The notes under the pieces were generated by a model. The model was not told the DNA's origin. It ran no database searches and saw nothing but the letters and a program-made list of their open reading frames with translations. A program made the position numbers and the translations under genes. From Halorussus aquaticus (lineage in GTDB: Archaea > Halobacteriota > Halobacteria > Halobacteriales > Haladaptataceae), in contig NZ_CP100400.1 in the NCBI RefSeq assembly GCF_024218795.1, positions 2,852,001 through 2,916,000 on the forward strand: 64,000 bases of DNA, in the 5' to 3' direction. Every line of letters starts with the position of its first letter. Position 1 is the first letter of the stretch. Shown in pieces: positions 17,565-25,578 of this stretch.

Positions 17565-18922
17565 GGCGACCCGCCGGTGGCTTCGGAGACGGCGGCTTCG
17601 ACCGCCTCGCGGAAGATGCGGCCGATGTCCTCGACCTGCTCCTTCGAGACGATTAGCGGGGGTAAGAACCGGACGGTCGCGACCTCGCGGCCGCCGCGTT
17701 CGACGAGTAGCCCGCGCTCGAAACACGCCGACTGGACGGTCTCCGCGAGGTCGGGGGCGGGCGGACGCGCGCCGAGGGCGTCGGCGTCGGCCGATGCGTC
17801 CACCATCTCGGCTCCGAGCATCAGCCCCCGGCCCCGAACGTCGCCGACCGCGGCGAATCGGTCGGCCGCGGCGTCGAGGTGGTCGCGCAGGCGTGCGCCC
17901 ATCTGCTCGGCGTGACTCGGCAGGTCGTTGTCCACGATGTACTCGATGGTCGCCCTCCCGGCGGCCATCGCCAACTGGTTGCCCCTGAAGGTGCCGGTGT
18001 GGGCACCCGACTCCCACTCGTCCAACTCCTCGTCGTAGAGCGTCACCGCCAGCGGGAGACCGCCGCCGACCGCCTTCGAGAGCGTCACCACGTCGGGCGT
18101 GATGTCGGCGCGCTCGAAGTCGTAGAGTTCGCCGGTCCGGCCCAGCCCCGACTGGATTTCGTCCACGACGAGGGGCACGTCGTGTTCGCGCGTGATTCGG
18201 CGCATCTCCCGGAGCCACTCGGCGGGCGGGGCGACGGACCCGCCCTCTCCCTGCGTCGGTTCGAGGACCATCGCTGCGGGGTCGGTGAACCCGCGCTCCG
18301 GGTCTTCGAGCAGGCGCTCGACGTACTCGCTGGCGACCTCGTGGCCGTCCTCGCCGACGCCGAATGGACAGCGGTACGGGTAGGGGTACGGCAAGTGGTG
18401 GACGTTCCCCATCGTCCCGGGTATCGACTCCTTGGGATCCGTGTCACCCATCAGACCGAGCGACCCGTGGGTCATCCCGTGGTAGCCGCCGCGGAACGAG
18501 AGGACCGACCGGTTGCCGGTCGCGGTCTTGGTGAGTTTCAGGGCGGCCTCGACGGCGTCGGTGCCCGCGGGGCTACAGAACTGGATCTTGGCTGACTCGG
18601 CGAACTCGTCGGGGAGGCTGTCGAAGAGTGTGTCCACGAACGCCTCCTTGATCGGCGTCGTGATGTCGAGGGTGTGCATCGGCCGGTCGGCCGCCATCGC
18701 GTCTTCGATGGCCTCGACCACGACCGGATGGTTGTGACCGAGGTGGAGCGTGCCCGCTCCGGCGAGACAGTCATAGTAGGTGTTCCCGTCGGCGTCGGTG
18801 ACTTCGACGCCGCGCGCCTCTCGTATCGCCATCGGGAGGTATCGCGGGTAACTCCGCGCTCCCGACTCTCGCTCGGCCTGTCTGTCGAGCAGTCGGTCGT
18901 TCGACGCGTCGGAGTAGTCCAT
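17561..18922 (-). CDS. Diaminobutyrate-2-oxoglutarate aminotransferase (RhbA/Dat-like)
   Basis: This 453-residue class III PLP aminotransferase has the motifs FCSPAGTDAVEAALKLTK, FRGGYHGMTHG, VDEIQSGLGRTG and the PLP lysine in VTLSKAVGGGLPLAV (about residue 270). It transfers the amino group of glutamate to aspartate semialdehyde, giving L-2,4-diaminobutyrate for the decarboxylase downstream. It is the first gene of the operon. The ATG is at 18920-18922 with GGAG about 12 bases upstream, and two iron boxes lie 76-148 bases above it, so the mRNA probably has a leader of about 70 bases. Confidence 0.93.
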   Translation of the reverse strand: MDYSDASNDRLLDRQAERESGARSYPRYLPMAIREARGVEVTDADGNTYYDCLAGAGTLHLGHNHPVVVEAIEDAMAADRPMHTLDITTPIKEAFVDTLFDSLPDEFAESAKIQFCSPAGTDAVEAALKLTKTATGNRSVLSFRGGYHGMTHGSLGLMGDTDPKESIPGTMGNVHHLPYPYPYRCPFGVGEDGHEVASEYVERLLEDPERGFTDPAAMVLEPTQGEGGSVAPPAEWLREMRRITREHDVPLVVDEIQSGLGRTGELYDFERADITPDVVTLSKAVGGGLPLAVTLYDEELDEWESGAHTGTFRGNQLAMAAGRATIEYIVDNDLPSHAEQMGARLRDHLDAAADRFAAVGDVRGRGLMLGAEMVDASADADALGARPPAPDLAETVQSACFERGLLVERGGREVATVRFLPPLIVSKEQVEDIGRIFREAVEAAVSEATGGSP

Positions 18923-18997
18923 CTCAGACCAACTCCGTGTCGGTCGGTGGTCGGTGCGTCGTCCGTCCGTTTCGGAACGTGGTTCGTCGCGTCACAG

Positions 18998-19018
18998 ATT
19001 TTAGGCTGACCTAAAAAT
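18998..19018. promoter_or_regulatory. Iron box 4, siderophore operon promoter
   Basis: The core TTAGGCTGACCTAA at 19001-19014 lies within ATTTTAGG...CCTAAAAAT. It sits just downstream (minus-strand sense) of an AT-rich stretch at 19012-19031 that is the best TATA candidate for the dat-to-iucC operon, so it probably overlies the transcription start. Confidence 0.8.
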
Positions 19019-19050
19019 TGAAAAGTATTTCCCTCCGTTCGGGTATTTGT

Positions 19051-19070
19051 ATTTTAGGCCGCCCTAAAAT
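19051..19070. promoter_or_regulatory. Iron box 5, distal site
   Basis: ATTTTAGGCCGCCCTAAAAT is palindromic except for one base pair; the core is at 19054-19067. It lies 53 bases (about five helical turns) from box 4, upstream of the siderophore promoter. It also ends directly against an ATG on the plus strand at 19071, the same geometry as boxes 2 and 6. Confidence 0.8.
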
Positions 19071-19193
19071 ATGGCTATCGTCGGCGAGTCGTTCGGACGC
19101 AACGTCGCGGCGGGACCGGATCTCCGAATTCCGTGCGCTCACGGATTCGCTTTGAGGAATCTACCGAACGGTGCTGATTCAACCGGCGAATAG
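19071..19193 (+). CDS. Possible 40-residue small ORF next to iron box 5
   Basis: An ATG immediately follows the box-5 palindrome and opens a 40-codon frame (MAIVGESFGRN..., ending ADSTGE) with a TATA-like GTATTTGT 22-30 bases upstream. The peptide has no signal, membrane segment or family I recognise. Only the promoter geometry, identical to that of the iron-box gene at 28678, supports it. The remainder of 18923-19371 shows no other gene. Confidence 0.2.
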   Translation: MAIVGESFGRNVAAGPDLRIPCAHGFALRNLPNGADSTGE

Positions 19194-19371
19194 CTCGGAA
19201 AGACACACCGACGTGCGCAGAGGGGTTCCTGTCTCCCTTTAAATATCTGGTCCGGGGACCGCGAAAACACGAGGTGGCTGTGGAGGTTCAGGGACCAACC
19301 TCGCACTGGCATCGCGACCGTGGAGAAATTACTGACGAGACGGCTTCAAAGTCCGCAAAACGGGAGTTCGC

Positions 19372-19638
19372 TTATATTCGGCCGACGTTCTCGACTTCCA
19401 CGCTCTCGACGCCCTCGACGTTCGAGAAGTTCTCCTCGACGGCCTCGGTCCCGCCCGTGTCGTCGGGGACGATGACCGTCGGCAGGAGGGCGACGAGTCC
19501 GAACGCGACGTCGTCGCGCTCGAAGCCGTTGATTTTGGCTCCCTCGGGGAGCGAATCCTCGAGCGTCTCTTGGAGTTCGTCGAGGTCGATTTCGGGGCTC
19601 TGCGGCATGACCTTGATTTTAGCAGCTACCTTTCCCAT
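19372..19638 (-). CDS. aef1b: Translation elongation factor aEF-1 beta
   Basis: This 88-residue ferredoxin-fold guanine-nucleotide exchange factor recharges aEF-1 alpha with GTP. Characteristic segments are [16 protein letters not shown] (residues 3-18), [17 protein letters not shown] and the C-terminal [12 protein letters not shown]. The ATG at 19636-19638 gives the usual length. It begins two bases after the stop of the zinc-finger gene upstream, and the two form a conserved haloarchaeal pair, presumably cotranscribed. Confidence 0.95.
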   Translation of the reverse strand: MGKVAAKIKVMPQSPEIDLDELQETLEDSLPEGAKINGFERDDVAFGLVALLPTVIVPDDTGGTEAVEENFSNVEGVESVEVENVGRI

Positions 19639-19640
19639 GG

Positions 19641-19820
19641 TTACGGTCCCATAAACCCGCAGTCGGGGCACTCGTAGAGGTTGCTCTGCTTGCGGCACTT
19701 AGCGCAGCGGTAAATCTGCTGCCCGCAGTCGGGGCACTTGAACGACGCGGCGTTCGTCCCGGAGATGTTGATCCCACAGGAGACGCACCGTCGCGCCTGC
19801 GTCTGTTTGGACTGACTCAT
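19641..19820 (-). CDS. HVO_2753-type double zinc-finger small protein
   Basis: This 59-residue protein has four CxxC knuckles at Cys 12/15, 29/32, 39/42 and 51/54, enough for two zinc sites. It matches the haloarchaeal small zinc-finger family exemplified by HVO_2753, encoded directly before aEF-1 beta. The context suggests an RNA or ribosome-related task, but function is inferred. The start ATG is at 19818-19820 and the stop is two bases from the aEF-1 beta ATG. Confidence 0.9.
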   Translation of the reverse strand: MSQSKQTQARRCVSCGINISGTNAASFKCPDCGQQIYRCAKCRKQSNLYECPDCGFMGP

Positions 19821-19973
19821 ACCCTCTCTTTCCCGTGCGCGACTTTAAACCGTTTCGATAGCCCGTCCGCCGGGCGACCGACGTTCGAGGCGAGCGTGGC
19901 CGCTACGCCCCGACGCGACCCACTCCCTGCCGGTGGTTCTCCCCCGATTTACCCCGAAAGTCGGTCAGAAACG

Positions 19974-20012
19974 CGAAACGTGATTCTTAAGGGGCGAACG
20001 AGCGACGTTTCG
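19974..20012. promoter_or_regulatory. Inverted repeat flanking the FKBP promoter TATA region
   Basis: CGAAACGT at 19974-19981 and ACGTTTCG at 20005-20012 are exact reverse complements. They bracket a TATA-like TTCTTAA about 27-32 bases before the FKBP ATG, at positions suited to regulating initiation. No known regulator motif is recognised. Confidence 0.4.
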
Positions 20013-20015
20013 GGT

Positions 20016-20975
20016 ATGAGTGAAGAACAAGAGGCCGACGTGGCCGACGACGAGGAACAAACCGACGTCGAAGACGAGACTACCGAGGGACTCCAGCGAG
20101 GCGACTTCGTCCGTCTGGACTACACTGCGCGCACCGTAGAGGACGGCAACATCGTAGACACGACCGACCCCGAGGTCGCCGAGGAAGAGGGTCTCGACGA
20201 AGAGGAGCGCGAGTTCGAACCGCGCGTCATCGTTCTCGGCGAGGGTCACATCTTCGAGAGCGTCGAAGAGGCCATCATCGGCGAGGAAATCGGTCACTCG
20301 GGCAGCACGACCATCCCCGCCGAGGAGGCGTTCGGCGAGTACGACGCCGACGAAGTCAAGACCGTCAGCGCCAACAAGATTCCGGAAGACGAGCGCTACC
20401 CCGGCGCGCACGTCGACGTGGACGGCCAGCACGGGCACGTCGAGACCATCATCGGCGGCCGCGCTCGCGTGGACTTCAACCACCCGCTCGCGGGCGAGGA
20501 CATCGAGTACGACTACGAGATCGTCGGCGAGGTCGACGACCGAGTCGAGCAGGCCCAAGGTCTCATCTCGATGTACATCGACGCCGACCTCGACATGTGG
20601 ATCCAGACCGACGAGGTCGAAGAGGAGACGGTCGTCGAACCCGACGAGGACGACGAGGACGCCGAACCCGAGACCGAAACCGAGACGGTCGAGAAGGAGA
20701 CCCTCTACATCGAGAGCACGCCGCAGTTGGCGATGAACCAGCAGTGGATGTTCCAGAAGCAGCAGATCGCTCAGAACGTCATGGACCAACTGGACCTCGA
20801 CCGCGTCATCGTGCAGGAGACCATCGAGGGCGGCGGCATGGGTCCGATGGGCGGCATGATGGGCGGCATGGGCGGTGGCGACGTTGACCTCGAAGAAGCG
20901 CTCGAAGACGCCGACATGGACGAGGAAGAGATCGTCGAGGAACTCGAGGGCGACGCCGAAACGACCGAGGAGTAA
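20016..20975 (+). CDS. SlyD-like FKBP-type peptidyl-prolyl isomerase
   Basis: This 319-residue prolyl isomerase/chaperone has an acidic N-terminal leader of about 27 residues, then the FKBP core starting GDFVRLDYTARTVEDG, split by an insert-in-flap domain as in SlyD. Recognisable blocks are VIVLGEGHIFESVEEAIIGE and the GGRARVDFNHPLAGEDI strand. After the core come an acidic region, a helical domain around QLAMNQQWMFQKQQIAQ, and a Gly/Met-rich stretch (about residues 271-287) before an acidic tail. The Met-rich part could bind metal or peptides. The ATG at 20016 is placed about 30 bases after TTCTTAA, suggesting a leaderless message. It is a single gene. Confidence 0.9.
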   Translation: MSEEQEADVADDEEQTDVEDETTEGLQRGDFVRLDYTARTVEDGNIVDTTDPEVAEEEGLDEEEREFEPRVIVLGEGHIFESVEEAIIGEEIGHSGSTTIPAEEAFGEYDADEVKTVSANKIPEDERYPGAHVDVDGQHGHVETIIGGRARVDFNHPLAGEDIEYDYEIVGEVDDRVEQAQGLISMYIDADLDMWIQTDEVEEETVVEPDEDDEDAEPETETETVEKETLYIESTPQLAMNQQWMFQKQQIAQNVMDQLDLDRVIVQETIEGGGMGPMGGMMGGMGGGDVDLEEALEDADMDEEEIVEELEGDAETTEE

Positions 20976-21483
20976 CTCCGACTCGTTTTCGTTTCTTTTT
21001 CGCCGATAGCGTCGCGTCTCGACCGCTCTGCCGGTCGTAACTCTTCGACAGTCCCGAACGCGCGACCGGAGGAGAATCGAATCTTTCGAAGGGAGGGCCG
21101 ACCGTCAGCGGGTCGGAGGGCCGAGCGAATCTCGGGGCCGGACCGAACGATTCTACGGGGAACGGGCCGAACGAGGGTGGCCGCGCCAGCGGGGACCAAA
21201 CCGCGGGCGGTGTCGCAGACGGCGACGGTGCCGCGCGAAGGAGGGCGAACGAGGGCCCTGAGAGACCTGCGGGGACCGCAGGGCGACCTGACTGGTCGAG
21301 AGGGGGACGGGCGGGTCGGTTCGGGGGAGGTCGGTTGCGACCTCCACTTCTGTCTACACCGCCGGTCGTATTCAACTCTGTCCGGATACTATCGAAACTA
21401 CGCTAACGAGAGATAGTATAGATACAATCCATACTATCGGAACCGACGGGGCGAGTGGGACGCGTCGAAGCCAGAAGACGGGC
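20976..21483. other. 508-base region without a convincing gene; clustered ATACTATCG repeats
   Basis: The stretch lies between two convergent genes. Frames open on either strand lack the acidic composition and codon use of the neighbours. At its right end ATACTATCG occurs at 21386-21394 and 21431-21439, with the inverted copy GATAGTAT at 21412-21419, giving a hairpin or operator-like arrangement. No tRNA or other RNA fold was recognised. Confidence 0.5.
20985..21000 (+). terminator. T-rich terminator after the FKBP gene
   Basis: CGTTTTCGTTTCTTTTT starts 10 bases after the stop codon. Oligo-T runs without a strong hairpin are the usual archaeal termination signal. Confidence 0.5.
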
Positions 21484-22223
21484 TTAGAGGTCTCGAACTT
21501 TGTGGCGAAACGCGCGGAGGGCGTCCGCGCCGGTCTCGGTGAGGAGTACCTGCTTGCGGCGGCCGACGTCCTCGATTTCGACGTAGCCGTCTTCGAGCAG
21601 CGGATCGACGACGTTCGCGTTCAGGAGCGCGAACTTGGCCTTGTCGTTCGCGGGGTCGTTGTCGGCGATGAACGCGAGTTCCTGTTCCTCGGCGTACTCG
21701 ATGAGGTCCTTCTTCTTCACGGTGTAGGCCTCGGTGTTCGCGTCCGCGAGGAAGTCCATGACCGCGACTTGGTCCGTCGTCGGCGACTCGATGGGGTAGA
21801 CGGGAGGACTTCGTCGTCCTCGTAGCCGTGACTCCGGAGTCGTTCGCGGTCGGGGTACTCCTCGGGGTGGACGTAGTACGCGGTGGCGTCGGTCGCCATG
21901 CACGCGATGGCGGCGCCGACCGCCGAGAGTTTCGACCCGCTGGAGACGTTCACGCGGACGATGTCGTCGGCGTGGTCTGCGGTCAGCGTGGTCACGACGC
22001 CCAATACGTCGTAGATGTCGAACACGTCCACGCTCCGAGACCGAACCGAGACCTCGAGGTCGTCCAACTCCGACCGCAAGTCGTCGTGGAACGCGGGCCC
22101 GCTTCCGGGGTCGTCGTGTTCGAGGAGGTAGAGTACGTCGACGTTGTGTCTGCGAACCGGACCGACGATGCGGTCGTACTCGAACCCGAGCGGAGCGATG
22201 TGGACCTCGTCTATCGTCTGCAT
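21484..22223 (-). pseudogene. DUF6293-like (HFX_2341-type) regulator, interrupted by a one-base deletion
   Basis: The two halves together form one protein of about 246 residues. The N-terminal Rossmann-like, CARF-type half (from MQTIDEVHIAPLGFEYDRI through VRVNVSSGSKLSAVGAAIACMA in pieces) ends at EDDEVLP. The C-terminal winged-helix half resumes as VYPIESPTTDQVAVMDFLAD and ends FRHKVRDL. The frames join across a run of three G (21802-21804, plus strand) where four are expected. The family is a haloarchaeal transcription-regulator type; the ligand is unknown. As read, the protein would lose its DNA-binding half. Whether this is a sequencing indel or a true mutation cannot be told here. Confidence 0.7.
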
Positions 22224-22439
22224 GGGGGACAGGTCGATGGCCGCAGGCGTCTGGCTTAAGTTCTCGGCTTCGAGTCGGCGAAGGGTGAGAGTAGCCGATT
22301 TCCGGCGTAGCCGTCAGCGAGAGACGAACGGCGCTCAGGAGGCCTCTTTCAGTCTACCCGGAGAGCGGTGTCTGGCGGACTGCCATTCCAAAGTACCGTC
22401 TGCTACGCTCGGCGACGGAGAACCCGAACTCTCGTCCGT

Positions 22440-23066
22440 TCACGCGATGTCGCGACTCGTGTCGATGCGCACCGACTCCGCGAGTTCGAGTTTGATGGTC
22501 TCGGGGAGCGCCCGGCCGCCGCGGAACTTCGGCACGGCGAGGCGGGTCTCGACGGTGTCGCCCGAGTACTCCGTGTGCAACTGGAACACCACGTCGGCGA
22601 CGTGTTCGGTCACGTCGCGGGTGTCGGGCACCGACCGGCCGTCGAGGCAGTGCAGAATTGCGACGCCTTCGGTGTTGTGGAGGTGGTTCTGGAGGTCGTT
22701 GAGGAAATTCCGGTAGCGACCTTCGTCGCGTTTCTCCAGCAGGTCTACCGGGTCGATGACGAGATTCGAGTCCTCAGGGAGACGACGGAAGAGGCGCTGG
22801 GAGTGGTCCAGCGGCGCATCCCCCGGGACGTGGCGCACGTCGGGCGACCCGGTGTGTCCGGGGGTGCGCTCCAGCGCTTTGGTCACGGCGGTCTCGTCGC
22901 GGTCGGTCGAGAGATAGAGGGTCTGGCGGGCAGAGGTGAACTCGTAAAGCAGTAACTCCGCCTGACTCGCGGGCGGTGCCGACAGCGAGACGATGCTCCC
23001 CCTCGGCAGTCCGCCGTCGAGTTTCCTATCTAACACCTCGATACCCGTCGAAAGACGCCGTGACAC
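22440..23066 (-). CDS. RecA/KaiC-superfamily protein lacking a Walker A motif
   Basis: This 208-residue protein has a RecA-like core. The opening STGIEVLDRKLDGGLPRGSIV is typical of RAD55/KaiC-like ATPases, and a Walker-B-like hydrophobic strand ends NLVIDPVDLL. Where GxxGxGK(T/S) is expected the sequence is SAPPASQAELLLY, so ATP hydrolysis is unlikely. Haloarchaea encode a conserved group of such RecA-like proteins. It starts with GTG (23064-23066), 27 bases after the MinD-like gene, so the two are probably cotranscribed and may act together, with the MinD-like protein supplying ATPase activity. Confidence 0.72.
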   Translation of the reverse strand: MSRRLSTGIEVLDRKLDGGLPRGSIVSLSAPPASQAELLLYEFTSARQTLYLSTDRDETAVTKALERTPGHTGSPDVRHVPGDAPLDHSQRLFRRLPEDSNLVIDPVDLLEKRDEGRYRNFLNDLQNHLHNTEGVAILHCLDGRSVPDTRDVTEHVADVVFQLHTEYSGDTVETRLAVPKFRGGRALPETIKLELAESVRIDTSRDIA

Positions 23067-23093
23067 GTATTTGCACGATTAAGGAACGTTGTT

Positions 23094-23780
23094 TCATAAG
23101 TATTTGGGCTGGAGTGCTGACACGATGCCGTCGTGAGCGGCGCGCACCCGCTCGCTGGACAGCGGTTTTCCTCCCGAGGCGTCGTCGGTCACGGCTGCCT
23201 CGATTTCAACCTCCGGCACGACGCCGAGGACCGGAGCGTCGAGCAGGCGGCCGACCCCGTCCGGCGGGTCGGCGGCGCGTGTTACGACCGCGCCCGCGAC
23301 CGGCGTATCGAGTTCGCGGGCCATCGCGGCGGTCTTGGCCGCGTCGCGCAGACAGGCGGGTTCGGCGGTGGTCACGACTACCGCGGCGTCGGCGGCCCGG
23401 AGCGGCGCGACGGCGTCCGGTCCCGCCCCGGCCGGACAGTCGAAGAGGGCGGCGTCGGCGCACCCCCGGACGCGCCCGAGGGGCGTCCCCGTCTCGGGGG
23501 GAGTTCGGTCCGCGGTCGGCGGACCGGTCTCGGCGGGAATCACACCGACGCCGGGCGCGGGTTCGTCTGCGATTCCCGCGACCATTCGCGGCGGCCACCC
23601 CGCGGCCACGGCGTCGAGACCCGGGTCGCGCGCCACCCCGGCCATCGCGTGGAGGTCGGGCATCTCCCGGTCCGCGTCGGCCGCGAGGACGCTCCTTCGC
23701 TGGCGGACGAGCGCGGCCGCGAGTCCGAGCGTGGTGGTCGTCTTCCCTGCTCCGCCCTTCCCTCCGGCGACGGCTAACAT
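23094..23780 (-). CDS. MinD/ParA-like ATPase
   Basis: This 228-residue deviant-Walker-A ATPase has KGGAGKTTT at residues 8-16 and the switch-I-like DADREMPDLH, followed by DCPAGAG (Walker B/switch II) near residue 115. Members position cell structures or act as regulators of partner proteins. There is no C-terminal amphipathic helix like that of bacterial MinD, so it may be cytosolic. It is transcribed just before the RecA-like gene lacking a Walker A motif and 12 bases after the antiporter gene, suggesting one minus-strand transcription unit. Confidence 0.85.
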   Translation of the reverse strand: MLAVAGGKGGAGKTTTTLGLAAALVRQRRSVLAADADREMPDLHAMAGVARDPGLDAVAAGWPPRMVAGIADEPAPGVGVIPAETGPPTADRTPPETGTPLGRVRGCADAALFDCPAGAGPDAVAPLRAADAAVVVTTAEPACLRDAAKTAAMARELDTPVAGAVVTRAADPPDGVGRLLDAPVLGVVPEVEIEAAVTDDASGGKPLSSERVRAAHDGIVSALQPKYL

Positions 23781-23792
23781 ACCCGCGCTTCG

Positions 23793-25061
23793 TCACCCTC
23801 TCGGATTTGAACTTTGTGGACGGTCCCGTCCGCGCTCCGACGCCGTGTCCGGCGGCATCTGACGAGACAGGGGTGTTGCCGAGAGTCCGTGGGCCAACAA
23901 CGAGGCGAACACCAGCAGCGAGACGACGGGCCAAATCCGGCGCAGGCCGGTCCGCTGGACGGCGAACATCACGTAGAACAGCGTCGAGATACCTATCGGT
24001 CCGAACCACGCCGTGAACCCGACGTCCTTCCGCGTGCGAAGGGGAGCGAGTCCGCTGGCGAGGGCCACCACGACCGGTGGCCGACGGAGGAGGAGAACCA
24101 GTACGGCGAGCAGAATTCCGCGCCAACCGAGGGTCAGCCACCCGCCCCACGGAATCGCGACGCCGAAGAGGACGAACGTCGGGAGGACGAAGAACTTGGT
24201 CATCGCCTTCTGGACGTTCTTCTCCTTCGAAGGCTGTTGCGTGCCGGGTGCCATCCGGTAGGCGATGCCCGCGACGAACGACGCCAAGATGCCGTCCATG
24301 CTCAGCAGTCGTGCCGCACCCAGTACCGCGAAGGTGAGCGCGAGGGTGTACGCCACGAACCCCCGCTCTTCGACGATATCGGCGAGGTCAGCCCACTGGA
24401 ACAGTCGCGCGGCCGAGAACCCGAGCGCCGCCCCGAGGACGACGGCCCCGACGACTTGCCATCCGACGACGTACGTGGCCCAGCGCGTCAGCGCCTCGCC
24501 CGTCGGCCGGGTGAGCATCAGTATCGGGAGGAGGACGAGCGGGTACACGGCACCGTCGTTGGCCCCGGACTCGGCCGAAATGAAGTGACGGACGCGCGCC
24601 GGGATGTTCTTCTCCGCCACCGGTCCCGTGACTATCGTGGTGGCGACGATGGGGTCGGTGGAGGTGACGGTGGCCCCGACGAGCATCGCGACCCAGAACG
24701 AGACGCCCAACAGGCCCCACACGAGCAGACCGCTGACCAGCGCCATCAGCACCATCCCCGCACCGAGGATGACCGCGAGCGACCGCCAGTGTTCGACGGG
24801 ATACCCCCGCGGGAGTCGCAGTGCGACACCCATGTCGGCGACGGCGAGCGTCACCCGCGTGACCTGCGTCAGGACGCGGGGTGAATCGGCCGCCGAAGGG
24901 AGGCCGAGCAGTTGGACTCCCGCCGGTCCGAGAGCCACGCCCAACGCGACGGCCGTCAGCGGTTCCGTGAGATACCACTTCTGCTCGAACCACTTCTGTA
25001 GCAGTCCCAACAGCAGAATCAACACCCCGGCGGCGAACAACCAGCGGTACAGCGCTACCAT
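23793..25061 (-). CDS. CPA1-type Na+(K+)/H+ antiporter
   Basis: This 422-residue integral membrane protein has about 11-12 transmembrane segments. The ion-binding helix carries TSTDPIVAT (about residues 132-140) and the next conserved block ESGANDGAVYPL (about 164-175), both signatures of NhaP/NhaK-type antiporters. It exchanges sodium (or potassium) for protons across the cytoplasmic membrane, relevant to life in high salt. The C-terminal tail is short and charged, without a regulatory TrkA-C domain. It is followed 12 bases later by the MinD-like gene. Confidence 0.9.
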   Translation of the reverse strand: MVALYRWLFAAGVLILLLGLLQKWFEQKWYLTEPLTAVALGVALGPAGVQLLGLPSAADSPRVLTQVTRVTLAVADMGVALRLPRGYPVEHWRSLAVILGAGMVLMALVSGLLVWGLLGVSFWVAMLVGATVTSTDPIVATTIVTGPVAEKNIPARVRHFISAESGANDGAVYPLVLLPILMLTRPTGEALTRWATYVVGWQVVGAVVLGAALGFSAARLFQWADLADIVEERGFVAYTLALTFAVLGAARLLSMDGILASFVAGIAYRMAPGTQQPSKEKNVQKAMTKFFVLPTFVLFGVAIPWGGWLTLGWRGILLAVLVLLLRRPPVVVALASGLAPLRTRKDVGFTAWFGPIGISTLFYVMFAVQRTGLRRIWPVVSLLVFASLLAHGLSATPLSRQMPPDTASERGRDRPQSSNPRG

Positions 25062-25339
25062 CGTCTCAGTTCGGCCCTGCCGCCGGTTCTACGAGACGGC
25101 GTTTCGAGGGTGTCGAGCGATCCCGACCCCCTCCGAAAATCGGTAGTCGCGTCGCCCGCTTATCGACGCCCCCCGTTCGTCCATCGACAGTCCCGGTCGG
25201 TCCATCGAAACCACCCTCGATAGGACTCATCGTCTCGAATCGTGAACACGGACGAACGTATAAATCGGCTGGCGGCGATGTCACGGACTCTCGCGAACCA
25301 ACCGGGTATTCGCGCGACCGACCCCGTGTCGGTTCGCGC

Positions 25340-25510
25340 CTACTCCCGAATCGGTCGATACGCGCCGTTGATGTCCCACTCGTGGATACAGAACGGGTCT
25401 CCGGTGTACGCTTCGCTCTCGATTCGCCAGTTACGTTCGCTGTCGTCCCACACGTCGCGTCGTCCGCACCGCTGGCACTCTCGTTCGCTCGGCGGGTCGA
25501 GTTCGGTCAT
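25340..25510 (-). CDS. HEWD-family small zinc-ribbon-like protein
   Basis: This 56-residue haloarchaeal protein is recognised by its signature HEWDINGAYRP near the C-terminus. A CxxC pair (ECQRCG, residues about 12-15) and a single later Cys in DPFCIHEWD suggest a small metal site. Function is unknown. The ATG at 25508-25510 is set by family length. The 278 bases between its stop and the antiporter gene show no other gene. Confidence 0.85.
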   Translation of the reverse strand: MTELDPPSERECQRCGRRDVWDDSERNWRIESEAYTGDPFCIHEWDINGAYRPIRE

Positions 25511-25578
25511 TGCGTGGGAGGAAGACGCACGGGCACTTAAGCCAGTCCCCTCTCACAAGGTTTTCCGGGAGTCGCCGG

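Noticed and set aside
21177-21416. 79-codon plus-strand frame in the gap after the FKBP gene
   Set aside because: Composition is Arg/Gly-rich rather than acidic, there is no promoter or motif, and it ends inside the ATACTATCG repeat cluster.
21484-22223. CARF-like regulator taken as a sign of a CRISPR-Cas locus
   Set aside because: No cas genes or arrays occur in the window; the family occurs independently in haloarchaea.
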